A program made the position numbers and the translations under genes. Positions 18,413 to 26,921 of a DNA stretch of 49,950 nt are shown in pieces; within the stretch, counting starts at the first letter, position 1; the number at the start of each line of letters is the position of its first letter. The notes beneath the pieces are model-generated. The model saw only the letters and a program-made list of their open reading frames with translations, had not been told where the DNA came from and did not search any database. This DNA comes from Burkholderiales bacterium RIFCSPHIGHO2_12_FULL_63_20 (GTDB taxonomy: Bacteria; Pseudomonadota; Gammaproteobacteria; Burkholderiales; Burkholderiaceae_C), in assembly GCA_001770775.1 (NCBI GenBank), contig MESA01000007.1, positions 67,271 through 117,220 on the forward strand, given 5' to 3'.

Positions 18413-19840
18413 TCAGGCGTGAGCGGGCTGGGCGATCGGCGCATTGACTGCGCGGCCGGCCATGACCGTCATCACGGTGTTCCACAGCATCAGGATCATG
18501 CCGCCCAGATAGAGCAGGCCACCTGCAACGCGGATCACGTAGAAGGGATAGGTTGCCTTGACGCTTTCGACGAAGCTGTAGACCAGGGTGCCGTCAGGGT
18601 TGACCGCACGCCACATCAGACCCTGCATCACGCCGGCAATCCACATCGCGGCGATGTACAGCACGATGCCGATGGTCGCTGCCCAGAAGTGCACGGAAAT
18701 GGCCGAGACGGAGTACATCGTGGTACGGCCGAACATGCGCGGGATCAGGTAATACAGCGAGCCCATCGAGATCAGACCCACCCAGCCCAGAGCGCCGGAG
18801 TGAACGTGACCCACGGTCCAGTCGGTGTAGTGCGACAGGGAGTTCACGGTCTTGATGGACATCATCGGACCTTCGAAGGTAGACATGCCGTAGAACGACA
18901 GGGCCACGATCAGGAACTTCAGGATGGCATCGTCACGCAGCTTGTACCAGGCACCCGACAGGGTCATGATGCCGTTGATCATGCCGCCCCACGAAGGTGC
19001 CAACAGAATCAGCGAGAACACCATGCCGACGGACTGGGTCCAGTCAGGCAGAGCCGTGTAGTGCAGGTGGTGAGGACCCGCCCACATGTACGTGAAGATC
19101 AGCGCCCAGAAGTGCACGATCGACAGGCGATACGAGTACACGGGCATGCCAGCTTGCTTGGGGATGTAGTAGTACATCATGCCCAGGAAGCCTGCCGTCA
19201 GGAAGAAGCCCACGGCATTGTGGCCGTACCACCACTGAACCATGGCGTCCTGGACACCAGCGTAGGCCGAGTAGGACTTGGTCAGGGAGACGGGGATTTC
19301 TGCGCTGTTGACGATGTGCAGCAGGGCCACGGCGATGATGAAGGCACCGTAGAACCAGTTGGCCACGTAGATGTGACGGATCTTGCGGGTACCGACGGTT
19401 CCGAAGAACACGACAGCGTACGCGACCCACACCAGCGTGATCAGGATGTCAATGGGCCATTCCAGCTCGGCGTATTCCTTGCCGGTGGTGAAGCCCAGAG
19501 GCAGCGAGATCGCGGCCAGCAGGATGACCAGTTGCCAACCCCAGAAGGTGAAAGCAGCCAGAGGACCTGCGAACAGGCGAGTTTGGCAAGTACGTTGCAC
19601 CACGTGGTAAGACGTGGCAAACAGGGCGCAGCCGCCAAACGCAAAAATCACCGCATTGGTGTGCAGTGGACGAAGCCGTCCGTAGGACAGCCAGGGAATG
19701 CCGAAATTGAGTTCCGGCCATGCCAATTGGGACGCGATCAGGACGCCGACGGCCATGCCGACGACACCCCAAACTACAGCCGCAATGGCGAACTGCCGAA
19801 CAACTGTATCGTTGTACGTGGCAGAGTGGGTGGTTGCCAT
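18413..19840 (-). CDS. ccoN: cbb3-type cytochrome c oxidase catalytic subunit I
   Basis: Haem-copper oxidase core of 475 residues that reduces oxygen at high affinity and pumps protons. Ligands fall at the numbering known for the Pseudomonas stutzeri enzyme: His60 (RPLHTN), CuB ligands His207 (YGHNAVGFF), His257 and His258 (GPHHLHY), and His345/His347 (GHVHSG). Tyr251 (FTYMWAG), the cross-linked tyrosine of C-type oxidases, and Glu323 (TFEGPM) are also present. About twelve membrane helices are visible. It is the first gene of ccoNOQP and has an FNR-type promoter whose box overlaps the end of ccoS. Confidence 0.98.
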   Translation of the reverse strand: MATTHSATYNDTVVRQFAIAAVVWGVVGMAVGVLIASQLAWPELNFGIPWLSYGRLRPLHTNAVIFAFGGCALFATSYHVVQRTCQTRLFAGPLAAFTFWGWQLVILLAAISLPLGFTTGKEYAELEWPIDILITLVWVAYAVVFFGTVGTRKIRHIYVANWFYGAFIIAVALLHIVNSAEIPVSLTKSYSAYAGVQDAMVQWWYGHNAVGFFLTAGFLGMMYYYIPKQAGMPVYSYRLSIVHFWALIFTYMWAGPHHLHYTALPDWTQSVGMVFSLILLAPSWGGMINGIMTLSGAWYKLRDDAILKFLIVALSFYGMSTFEGPMMSIKTVNSLSHYTDWTVGHVHSGALGWVGLISMGSLYYLIPRMFGRTTMYSVSAISVHFWAATIGIVLYIAAMWIAGVMQGLMWRAVNPDGTLVYSFVESVKATYPFYVIRVAGGLLYLGGMILMLWNTVMTVMAGRAVNAPIAQPAHA

Positions 19841-19867
19841 CTCTTCTTCTCCTTTGTTACAGCGTGA

Positions 19868-19873
19868 ATTGTG
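19868..19873 (-). promoter_or_regulatory. Candidate -10 element of the ccoN promoter
   Basis: CACAAT on the minus strand matches the -10 consensus in four of six positions. It lies 21 bases from the FNR box edge and would start transcription about 20 bases before the ccoN start codon. Confidence 0.45.
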
Positions 19874-19888
19874 GGGGCAAACCTAGGG

Positions 19889-20062
19889 TTATTTTTGATG
19901 CGCCTCAACCTTGGGCTTGTCTTTTTGCTCATCTTGCAAGATGCGCAGCCCCTCTTGTTCGATGTCCTCGAATTGTCCGCTGTGAACAGACCAGCCCAGC
20001 ACGGCCAGAATGGCCAGGACCAGCAAAACGGAGACGGGGATGAGGACGTAGAGGATTTCCAT
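19889..20062 (-). CDS. ccoS: cbb3-type oxidase assembly protein CcoS
   Basis: Protein of 57 residues beginning MEILYVLIPVSVLLVLAILA, with a single membrane helix and the family motif FEDIEQEGLRIL. CcoS is needed for cofactor insertion into the cbb3 catalytic subunit. It starts 16 bases after the ccoI stop and ends 48 bases before ccoN. Its last codons contain the FNR box of the ccoN promoter. Upstream in-frame codons exist but overlap ccoI without family similarity. Confidence 0.93.
   Translation of the reverse strand: MEILYVLIPVSVLLVLAILAVLGWSVHSGQFEDIEQEGLRILQDEQKDKPKVEAHQK
19895..19908. promoter_or_regulatory. FNR-type box of the ccoNOQP operon, inside the end of ccoS
   Basis: TTGATGCGCCTCAA (nine of ten defined positions) lies within the final codons of ccoS. 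Its centre is about 61 bases upstream of the ccoN start, and with the CACAAT element it gives the -41 spacing of class II FNR-activated promoters. Confidence 0.72.
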
Positions 20063-20078
20063 GATCGTGTGTGGCGCT

Positions 20079-22454
20079 TCAAGCGCGAGCGCCGCCGAGT
20101 CTAAGCGCATTCAGCACGACGCCCAAGGAACTCAGAGCCATGCCCAGACCCGCCAGCCACGGTGGCAAGAGACCCGCCAGGGCCAGTGGAATGCATGAGG
20201 CGTTGTAAACGGCCGCCCAGGCCAGGTTCTGACGCACGATGCGCATCGCCTGTCGGCTGATCACAACAGCCTCGGGCAGCCCGAGCAGGCGGCCACCCAG
20301 GATGATGAGGTCAGCTTGTGACTGTGCCAAGGCAGCGCCCTGGTCCAGCGCCACAGAGACATCAGCCTTGGCCAGCACGGGGGCGTCATTGATACCGTCA
20401 CCCACGACCGCCACCCGGTGGCCCTCAGCCTGGATGCGGGCGATGACGTTGAGCTTGTCTTCGGGCGTGGCCTGAGCCTGTGCAACCACCATGTCCTCGC
20501 CCTGCCCCAGATGGCGGGCCGCGGCATGCACGCGGGAGGCCAGATCTCCGGACAGCAGCGCAGACTGACAGCCCAGTTCGCGCAAACGCTGCACGGTCGG
20601 GCGCGCCTCGTGACGGAAGACCTCATCGAACACGAAGCCGGTCACGGTCTCCGGGACCAGGGCCCCGCGGTCGTCGATGGCTGCCATCCAGACTCGTGCG
20701 TCACTGTCCTGGCTCCACCATTCGCAATCGGCGGTGGGTGTCGGCAAGACCCAGCTGTGCAAACCCAGACGCCACACTCGGCCCTGCGCATCGGTGGCCT
20801 GCACGCCCTTGCCTGCCTGCTCCTGTACGTCGACCCAAGATGTGGCGGGCCAGCCACCGGCATCCTGCGCGGCTTTGACGAGGGAGCGTGACAAGGGGTG
20901 CTGCGAGTAGGACGCGAGCGCGGCCGCCAGACCCCAGTGTTCAATCTGCGCCGCTGGCAGGCCCAGCGCGGCGGGGATGCGACCTTGGGGTGTGGCCAGC
21001 GAAACCACCGACAACTCGCCTTCGGTGAGGGTGCCAGTTTTGTCAAAGTAGACCTTGTCGATCTCGGCCAAGGCTTCCAGCGCATCCAGCCGACGCACCA
21101 GCAGACCCTTGCGCGCCATGGCGCCCGCAGCGGACAGCAAGGCAGAGGGTGCCGCCAGAGACAGGGCACAGGGGCAGGTCACCACGAGCACCGACACCGC
21201 CACCCAGACAGACTTGGACGGGTCAATCCACTGCCAGGCCAGCGCACCGCCGGCCGCGAGCAGGATGACGCCCCACAGGAAAGGCGCAGCCATGCGGTCG
21301 GCAAATCGCATCCAGCCGGGTTTCTCGGTCATGGCCTGGTGCACCAGCGAGACGATCTGCTGGTAGCGGGTGTCCGGGCCCAGCCGCTCGATGGCCATCC
21401 AGACCGGGGCGCTCATATTGAGGCTGCCGGCCACCACCATCTGCCCGACATGGCGCGGCACCGCGCGCGACTCACCCGTCAGCAAGGACTCGTCGACCTC
21501 GGTTTCACCGGCCAGAATCTGCCCATCGGCCGGAAATGCTTGTCCCACCGCGACCCGCACACGGTCACCATGGCGCAGCGAGGACAGAGGCGTCGACTCG
21601 CTCGCCACGGTCGCGAGGTCTTCCTCAGCGTTCACGGCCCGCTCAACCGCCTCGGGCAGACGCACACACATGGACTCCAGAGACTGGGTGACGCGCTCCC
21701 GCGCACGGGACTCCAGCCAGCGTCCGGCCAGCAGGAAGGTGACGAACATGGTCAGGGAGTCAAAATAGGCCTCATGACCAAACAGGTCCTGGTTGCCAAA
21801 GGTGACGCCGGTGCTGACGATGAAGGTGCCCAGGATGCCCAGTGACACCGGGGTGTCCATCGACACACGGCCCTGTAACGCCGCCTTCCAGGCGCCCTTG
21901 AGGAAAGGGCCGCACGAGAACAGCATGACCGGCAGGCTCAGGACCCAACAGGCCCAGTTCATGAGGTTCCACAGATCGGCGGGGATGACGTCCTGCCCGG
22001 CCACGTACTGCGGCCAGGTGATCATCATGACCTGCATCATGCAGAACGCAGCGACGGACAGGCGCCACAAGAGCACACGCCGCTCGCGCAGGCGCTCATG
22101 CCCGGCACGGGCGGCCGCGTCGGGCCAGGCACGGTAGCCGGCGTCTTGCACCGCGGCGACCAGCTCAGACAGTTTGACGGCCGTCGGGTTGACCAGAATC
22201 CGGGCACGCTGGGAAGTAGCCTGGACTTGCACCTCGGTCACCCCCGGCACTTTGCGCAAGGCGTCTTCGATGGTGATGGCGCAAGCGGCACAGTACATGC
22301 CGGACAGGCCCAAACCGATGCGCCGCAGGCTGCTGCCCATGGGGATCTCGACCACGCACTGCTGAAGCAAATCGGGGTCGTCTAGGCCCGCCTGCTGGGC
22401 AGGCGTGAGCACGGCAGCGGCAGATCCGCTGTTTTCAGTCACGACGTTGTTCAT
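20079..22454 (-). CDS. ccoI: Copper-transporting P-type ATPase CcoI (FixI)
   Basis: P1B-type ATPase of 791 residues that moves copper for cbb3 oxidase assembly. One heavy-metal-associated domain is present (GMYCAAC at 52-58), then eight or so membrane helices. The actuator TGES is at 326-329, the intramembrane metal motif CPC at 427-429 (TCPCALSLA), the phosphorylation site DKTGTLTEGE from 471 and the hinge GDGINDAP at 685-692. The cysteine-bearing N-terminus and adjacency to ccoS identify it as CcoI rather than the detoxifying CopA. The next gene upstream is divergent, so its promoter lies in the 115 bp at 22455-22569. No FNR box was seen there. Confidence 0.95.
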   Translation of the reverse strand: MNNVVTENSGSAAAVLTPAQQAGLDDPDLLQQCVVEIPMGSSLRRIGLGLSGMYCAACAITIEDALRKVPGVTEVQVQATSQRARILVNPTAVKLSELVAAVQDAGYRAWPDAAARAGHERLRERRVLLWRLSVAAFCMMQVMMITWPQYVAGQDVIPADLWNLMNWACWVLSLPVMLFSCGPFLKGAWKAALQGRVSMDTPVSLGILGTFIVSTGVTFGNQDLFGHEAYFDSLTMFVTFLLAGRWLESRARERVTQSLESMCVRLPEAVERAVNAEEDLATVASESTPLSSLRHGDRVRVAVGQAFPADGQILAGETEVDESLLTGESRAVPRHVGQMVVAGSLNMSAPVWMAIERLGPDTRYQQIVSLVHQAMTEKPGWMRFADRMAAPFLWGVILLAAGGALAWQWIDPSKSVWVAVSVLVVTCPCALSLAAPSALLSAAGAMARKGLLVRRLDALEALAEIDKVYFDKTGTLTEGELSVVSLATPQGRIPAALGLPAAQIEHWGLAAALASYSQHPLSRSLVKAAQDAGGWPATSWVDVQEQAGKGVQATDAQGRVWRLGLHSWVLPTPTADCEWWSQDSDARVWMAAIDDRGALVPETVTGFVFDEVFRHEARPTVQRLRELGCQSALLSGDLASRVHAAARHLGQGEDMVVAQAQATPEDKLNVIARIQAEGHRVAVVGDGINDAPVLAKADVSVALDQGAALAQSQADLIILGGRLLGLPEAVVISRQAMRIVRQNLAWAAVYNASCIPLALAGLLPPWLAGLGMALSSLGVVLNALRLGGARA

Positions 22455-22569
22455 GAGCTCGCTGCTACAGTGGCGGTGGCTGACGCAAGCTGAAAAAGCC
22501 CCGCCAAATCAAGACGGTGCCTTGGTTTGCCAAGCCGAGACTGTAAACCGAAACAGAGGGTTAGCCCTG

Positions 22570-23082
22570 ATGATGGACTTGTCGTTGCCCAGGATTGGGT
22601 TCCCAGGGGCGCCCGCGCAGGCGCGCCGAAGCCGTCTTGCCCTGCTCGGGCTGTGCCTGGCCGGCGCTCTGTGGAGCAGCCCCAGTCACGCGCTGCAGCA
22701 GGCACAGCGGCTGCCGACTGTTTCAGTGGGCGCGGGCATGCACAACATCAAGGCCGAAGTGGCCCTGACTCCCGAGCAACATCAGATCGGCCTCATGCAT
22801 CGCACCAGCATGGGCACGAACGAAGGGATGTTGTTCGTGTTTGACCGCCCGGGACAGCAGTGCTTCTGGATGAAGAACACGCTGATTCCGCTGCAGATTG
22901 CCTTCGTGGCAGACGATGGCACGGTGGTCAACCTGGCAGAGATGAAACCCCAGAGTCTGGACAGCCATTGTTCGACGCGCCCAGTGCGCTTCGTGCTGGA
23001 GATGAACACGGGCTGGTTCAGCAAACGCGGCATCAAGCCGGGCGTGCAGTTGCGCGGGGAGCCGTTTGGGCCCCCACGCTGA
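22570..23082 (+). CDS. Exported DUF192 family protein
   Basis: Protein of 170 residues beginning at tandem ATG codons at 22570 and 22573, preceded by GAGG. Residues 1 to about 40 form a signal peptide (LALLGLCLAGALWSSPSHA). The rest is a DUF192 domain: HNIKAEVALTPEQHQIGLMH, the strongly conserved EGMLFVFDRPGQQCFWMKNT, then LIPLQIAFVADDG. The fold is known but the biochemical function is not established. It is divergent from ccoI and convergent with the patatin-like gene. Confidence 0.9.
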   Translation: MMDLSLPRIGFPGAPAQARRSRLALLGLCLAGALWSSPSHALQQAQRLPTVSVGAGMHNIKAEVALTPEQHQIGLMHRTSMGTNEGMLFVFDRPGQQCFWMKNTLIPLQIAFVADDGTVVNLAEMKPQSLDSHCSTRPVRFVLEMNTGWFSKRGIKPGVQLRGEPFGPPR

Positions 23083-23138
23083 AGCAGCATCCGGGCGATC
23101 TCCGCTGTGACAGGCCCGTCACTGAGCCGCCACGGGGG

Positions 23139-24101
23139 TCATTGGGTTTTGGCCTGAATGCGCTCGCGCAGTTTGGGCAGCATCGTCAACGCGGCTTCAC
23201 GACCTGCCATGATGGACAGGCGGCGTGCCCCAAAGTCGGCACTGCCCACACCTTGGAGCTTGGGGCGCATGACCACATCGGCCTCGGCCATCTCCCATTG
23301 GCTGATGGCGTGACCCATGATGTTGAAGGTTTGCAGCAGGATGTCGACCGCACCCCTGGTGGACTGCCCCTCGGGGATGGCGGAGATGTCAACCGCAATG
23401 ATCACCTCAGCGCCCATCTGGCGGGCATAGCGCACAGGCACCGGCGAGACGGCGCCGCCGTCGATGTACTCGCGCCCCCCGATGGTCACCGGCGAGAAGA
23501 CTGCCGGCACCGCGCTGGAGGCACGCACGGCCGCGCCGGGATCTCCGCGACGGAACAGGATGGGTTGCCCGGTTTTGAGATCGGTGGCCACAATGCCCAG
23601 CGGCGGACGCATGGCCTCGATCGACCGGCCGCCCGTGCTGCTGCGCACGAACTTGGCCAAGGCCTCCCCTTTGAGCAGCGAGCGCCCCGGGAACACCCAA
23701 TCGGTGATCGTGGACTCGTCCAGCGTCATGGCCATGTGCCCCAACTCGGTCGGCGTCTTGCCTGACGCATAGAGCGCCGCGACCACACTGCCGGCTGACG
23801 TGCCCACGATGACGTCGGGCTTGATGCCGTTTTCTTCCAACACCTGCAGCACACCGATGTGAGCGAAACCCCGGGCCGCACCACCACCCAGCGCCAAACC
23901 GATTCGCGGCGGCTTGGGAGCAGGCTTGGGTTGTGCCACGACAGGCGGCGCGGGCACGGAGGGTGTAGGGGCCGGTGTCTGCCCGGGCAGGATGTGCCCA
24001 CACGCAGTCACCAGAACGAGCAATCCCAGGGTGCCACTGGCACGCAGCGCCCTTCTATATGCATTTTGGAAATAAGCACCATCCGAAAAAATTCTTCTCA
24101 T
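23139..24101 (-). CDS. Patatin-like phospholipase lipoprotein (RssA-like)
   Basis: Predicted lipoprotein acyl hydrolase of 320 residues. The start at 24101 gives a signal peptide with lipobox LVLVTACG, then a Pro-rich linker. The patatin domain begins at IGLALGGGAARGFAHIGVLQ (oxyanion loop GGGAARG), followed by nucleophile motif GTSAGS (Ser in G-x-S-x-G) and the catalytic Asp in YIDGGAVSPVPV, completing the Ser-Asp dyad. Substrate is unknown; membrane phospholipids are the family's usual target. The first codons are unusually AT-rich for this genome (TATATATAAA region), probably because they overlap the divergent promoter region towards the TauE gene. Confidence 0.9.
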   Translation of the reverse strand: MRRIFSDGAYFQNAYRRALRASGTLGLLVLVTACGHILPGQTPAPTPSVPAPPVVAQPKPAPKPPRIGLALGGGAARGFAHIGVLQVLEENGIKPDVIVGTSAGSVVAALYASGKTPTELGHMAMTLDESTITDWVFPGRSLLKGEALAKFVRSSTGGRSIEAMRPPLGIVATDLKTGQPILFRRGDPGAAVRASSAVPAVFSPVTIGGREYIDGGAVSPVPVRYARQMGAEVIIAVDISAIPEGQSTRGAVDILLQTFNIMGHAISQWEMAEADVVMRPKLQGVGSADFGARRLSIMAGREAALTMLPKLRERIQAKTQ

Positions 24102-24114
24102 ATATATAAACGCT

Positions 24115-24150
24115 GGATAGGATCCGATCCTGCCGATTGTGGCCCTATCC
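24115..24150. repeat. Inverted repeat in the leader of the sulfate-assimilation cluster
   Basis: GGATAGG at 24115-24121 and CCTATCC at 24144-24150 form a seven-base-pair inverted repeat around 22 bases, just ahead of the permease start at 24166. It could be an operator or an RNA hairpin, and no family is recognised. Confidence 0.35.
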
Positions 24151-24165
24151 GTTTGACCCCGCTTC

Positions 24166-25140
24166 ATGAAGATCCGCAACCTTGACCTGAGCGACAACCC
24201 GATCAACGCCGAGCACCAGGCGTTGGGTCTGCCGCCGGTCGAAGATGACATCACCCACCCGTCGCGACACCCCGTGCTGCGCGTGGCGGTGTGGGCGGTG
24301 GCGTTCTTGCTGGTGGCGGTGGTGGCGTTTCTGGCCACCCGCCTGTTCAATGGTACGCACCACTTGTCAGGGTGGGAGCTGGTCACACAGACGGTGACGA
24401 GTGACATCTTCTGGAAAGCCGTGGCGGTGGGCCTGCTGGCCCAGACCGTGGATGGTGCGCTGGGCATGGCGTACGGCATCACGTCGAGCAGCTTCCTGAT
24501 GGCGACGGGCTCCACCCCGGCGGTGGCGAGTGCCAGTGTGCACATTGCCGAAGTGTTCACCACCGGCGTGTCGGGCATCTCTCACGTGAAGCTGGGCAAT
24601 GTGAACCGCAGCTTGTTCTTGCGTTTGCTGATTCCGGGCATGCTGGGTGCCTCGCTGGGTGCGTGGACGGTCTCGACGGTCGATGCCGGGGTGATCAAGC
24701 CGTTCATCTCGGTGTACCTGTTCTTGATGGGGCTGTACATCGTCAGCAAGATTTTCCGTACCATCCAGGTTCGCAAGGAAGCACCCAAGCATGTGGCCAA
24801 GCTGGGCCTGTTGGGCGGCTATGTGGATGCCGTGGGCGGTGGTGGCTGGGGGCCGGTGGTCACAACCACACTGGTGGGCACTGGTCAGGACCCGCGCACC
24901 ACCATCGGTTCGGTGAACCTGGCGGAGTTTTTCCTGACCTTCATAAGCGCCTCGGTGTTTGCCGTGCTGATTGATGAGACGCCCTGGCCCACGGTGGCCG
25001 GGTTGGTGGTGGGCGGGCTGTTTGCCGCCCCTTTTGCGGCTTACCTCACCAAACACCTGCACACCAAGACCCTGCTGGCCATCGTCGGCAGCGTCATCGC
25101 CCTGATCAGTACCTACAATTTGTACCGGGCGCTTCACTGA
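24166..25140 (+). CDS. TauE/SafE-family permease at the head of the sulfate-assimilation cluster
   Basis: Integral membrane protein of 324 residues with about eight helices. The two internally related halves begin at LAQTVDGALGMAYGITSSSF and GLLGGYVDAVGGGGWGPVVT, the usual TauE/SafE inverted duplication. It sits 46 bases upstream of cysI on the same strand, which makes transport of sulfate, sulfite or another sulfur anion the likely role; direction cannot be told. The predicted cytoplasmic N-terminus (about 35 residues) is longer than average. It is not closely similar to the TauE-like protein at 11109-11921, which is shorter and has a cysteine motif. Confidence 0.88.
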   Translation: MKIRNLDLSDNPINAEHQALGLPPVEDDITHPSRHPVLRVAVWAVAFLLVAVVAFLATRLFNGTHHLSGWELVTQTVTSDIFWKAVAVGLLAQTVDGALGMAYGITSSSFLMATGSTPAVASASVHIAEVFTTGVSGISHVKLGNVNRSLFLRLLIPGMLGASLGAWTVSTVDAGVIKPFISVYLFLMGLYIVSKIFRTIQVRKEAPKHVAKLGLLGGYVDAVGGGGWGPVVTTTLVGTGQDPRTTIGSVNLAEFFLTFISASVFAVLIDETPWPTVAGLVVGGLFAAPFAAYLTKHLHTKTLLAIVGSVIALISTYNLYRALH

Positions 25141-25186
25141 GGTTTCGTACCGCAGCGAGATGGGCCCTTTTTTTCTTTGACCGACC

Positions 25187-26896
25187 ATGTACCAGTACAC
25201 CGACTTCGACAAGCAATTTGTGCGTCAGCGCGCTGCGCAATTCCGCGACCAGCTCGAACGCAACCTGGCAGGCAAGCTGGGTGACGAAGAGTTCCGTCCG
25301 CTGCGCCTGCAGAACGGCTGGTACGTGCAGCGCCACGCGCCGATGCTGCGTGTGGCCGTGCCCTATGGCGAGTTGTCAGCGACCCAGATCCGCCAGCTGG
25401 CCCGCATTGCGCGTGAGCACGATCGGGGCTATGCCCACTTCACGACGCGCCAGAACGTGCAGTTCAACTGGATTCCGCTGACGCAAAGCGCGGATGTGAT
25501 GGACCTGCTGGCCGAGGTCAACATGCACGGCATCCAGACCTCGGGCAACTGCATCCGCAACATCACGGCCGATGCCATGGTGGGTGTGGCGGAAGACGAC
25601 GTGATTGATGCACGTCCGTACTGCGAAGTGCTGCGTCAGTGGTCCACCCTGCATCCCGAGTTCGCATTCCTGCCGCGCAAGTTCAAGATCGCCGTGAATG
25701 GCGCCAAGGAAGACCGTGCAGCCACCTACTGGCATGACATCGGCCTGCACCTGATCAAGAACGATGCGGGCGAGGTGGGCTTTCGCGTGCTGGTGGGTGG
25801 TGGCATGGGCCGCACGCCGATCACGGCCAGCGAAATCAACGCCTTCGTGCCCTGGCAGCAGATTCTGGTCTACATCGAAGCCATCGTGCGGGTGTACAAC
25901 CGCTTCGGTCGTCGCGACAACATGTACAAGGCCCGCATCAAGATTTTGGTGAAGGCCGAGGGGCAGAAGTTCTTTGACCAGGTCAATGAAGAGTTCCACA
26001 ACATCCTGACGCGTGACGTGGACGGTGCCGCCCACTTCATTCCGCAGGCCGAGTTCGACCGTGTGAACGCCAGCTTTGCCTTCCCGGCAGCGGTGCAGGC
26101 CCATGCCCCGAGCGGCAATGGCTTGCCCGCCGACGCGTCGGAAGCCGAGCAGAAGCAGTTCGCCAAGTGGCTGGAGCGCAATGTGCGCGGCCACAAGGTG
26201 CAGGGCTACAAGAACGTGACCTTGTCGGTGAAGCGCCCAGGGCAAGCCCCCGGCGACGTGACCGACACGCAGATGGACGCCATTGCCGACATGGCCGACC
26301 GTTTCAGCTGCGGCGAGTTGCGCGTGACCCACGACCAGAACGCCCTGCTGCCTTTCGTGCGCGAAGAGGACCTGTACGCCCTGTGGCAAGCCGCCAAGGC
26401 CGCCACGCTGGCCTCGCCGAACATCGGTCTGCTGAGCGACATGATCGCCTGCCCCGGCGGCGACTTCTGCGCCCTGGCCAACGCCCGCTCCATTCCCATC
26501 GCCAACGATCTGATCGAGCGTTACCAGGACCTGGACGAGTTGTACGACATCGGCGAGATCGACCTGCACATTTCGGGTTGCATCAACTCCTGCGGCCACC
26601 ACCACAGTGGCCACATCGGCATCCTGGGCGTGGACAAGGACGGTTCGGAGTGGTACCAAATCACCCTGGGCGGCTCGGACGGCTCGAACCATGCGCCCAC
26701 CAGCGTGACGGGCAAGGTCATTGGCCCCTCGTTCTCGGCCGATGAGGTCACGGACGTGATCGAGGCGGTGATCGAGACCTACCGCGCCCAGCGCTCGGTC
26801 AACGAAAAGTTCATCGACACCGTCAAGCGCATCGGCATCGACCCGTTCAAGACCGCCGCCAACGCCGTGCGCCGCGCCACCGCCAAATCCGCCTGA
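25187..26896 (+). CDS. cysI: Assimilatory sulfite (nitrite/sulfite) reductase, sirohaem subunit
   Basis: Sirohaem/[4Fe-4S] reductase of 569 residues that takes sulfite to sulfide with six electrons. Cluster-sirohaem cysteines are Cys422 and Cys428 (ACPGGDFCALA) and Cys465 and Cys469 (SGCINSCGHHH). The substrate-side motifs GYAHFTTRQNVQFNW and TSGNCIRN are also present. The gene neighbourhood (APS reductase, CysDN, SUMT) favours sulfite over nitrite as substrate. No flavoprotein cysJ lies nearby; the ferredoxin and ferredoxin reductase genes downstream could supply electrons. Confidence 0.94.
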   Translation: MYQYTDFDKQFVRQRAAQFRDQLERNLAGKLGDEEFRPLRLQNGWYVQRHAPMLRVAVPYGELSATQIRQLARIAREHDRGYAHFTTRQNVQFNWIPLTQSADVMDLLAEVNMHGIQTSGNCIRNITADAMVGVAEDDVIDARPYCEVLRQWSTLHPEFAFLPRKFKIAVNGAKEDRAATYWHDIGLHLIKNDAGEVGFRVLVGGGMGRTPITASEINAFVPWQQILVYIEAIVRVYNRFGRRDNMYKARIKILVKAEGQKFFDQVNEEFHNILTRDVDGAAHFIPQAEFDRVNASFAFPAAVQAHAPSGNGLPADASEAEQKQFAKWLERNVRGHKVQGYKNVTLSVKRPGQAPGDVTDTQMDAIADMADRFSCGELRVTHDQNALLPFVREEDLYALWQAAKAATLASPNIGLLSDMIACPGGDFCALANARSIPIANDLIERYQDLDELYDIGEIDLHISGCINSCGHHHSGHIGILGVDKDGSEWYQITLGGSDGSNHAPTSVTGKVIGPSFSADEVTDVIEAVIETYRAQRSVNEKFIDTVKRIGIDPFKTAANAVRRATAKSA

Positions 26897-26921
26897 TCCA
26901 GCCTCGCAGAAGGACAACCCC

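Noticed and set aside
18398..19867. A 489-codon plus-strand frame opposite ccoN
   Set aside because: It is the antisense reading of ccoN, whose ligand residues are all present on the other strand.
22521..22534. CTTGG-TTTG-CCAAG inverted repeat between ccoI and the DUF192 gene as a regulator site
   Set aside because: It does not match the FNR consensus and the arms are only five bases, within chance expectation.
24102..24578. An upstream extension of the patatin-like gene to 24578
   Set aside because: It would run antisense through the start of the TauE permease gene, and its residues lack any family similarity; the lipoprotein signal begins at 24101.
11109..25140. The two TauE/SafE-type membrane genes as a recent duplication
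   Set aside because: They differ in length and in motifs (a Cys pair only in the first) and show no long shared stretches; they are distinct subfamilies.
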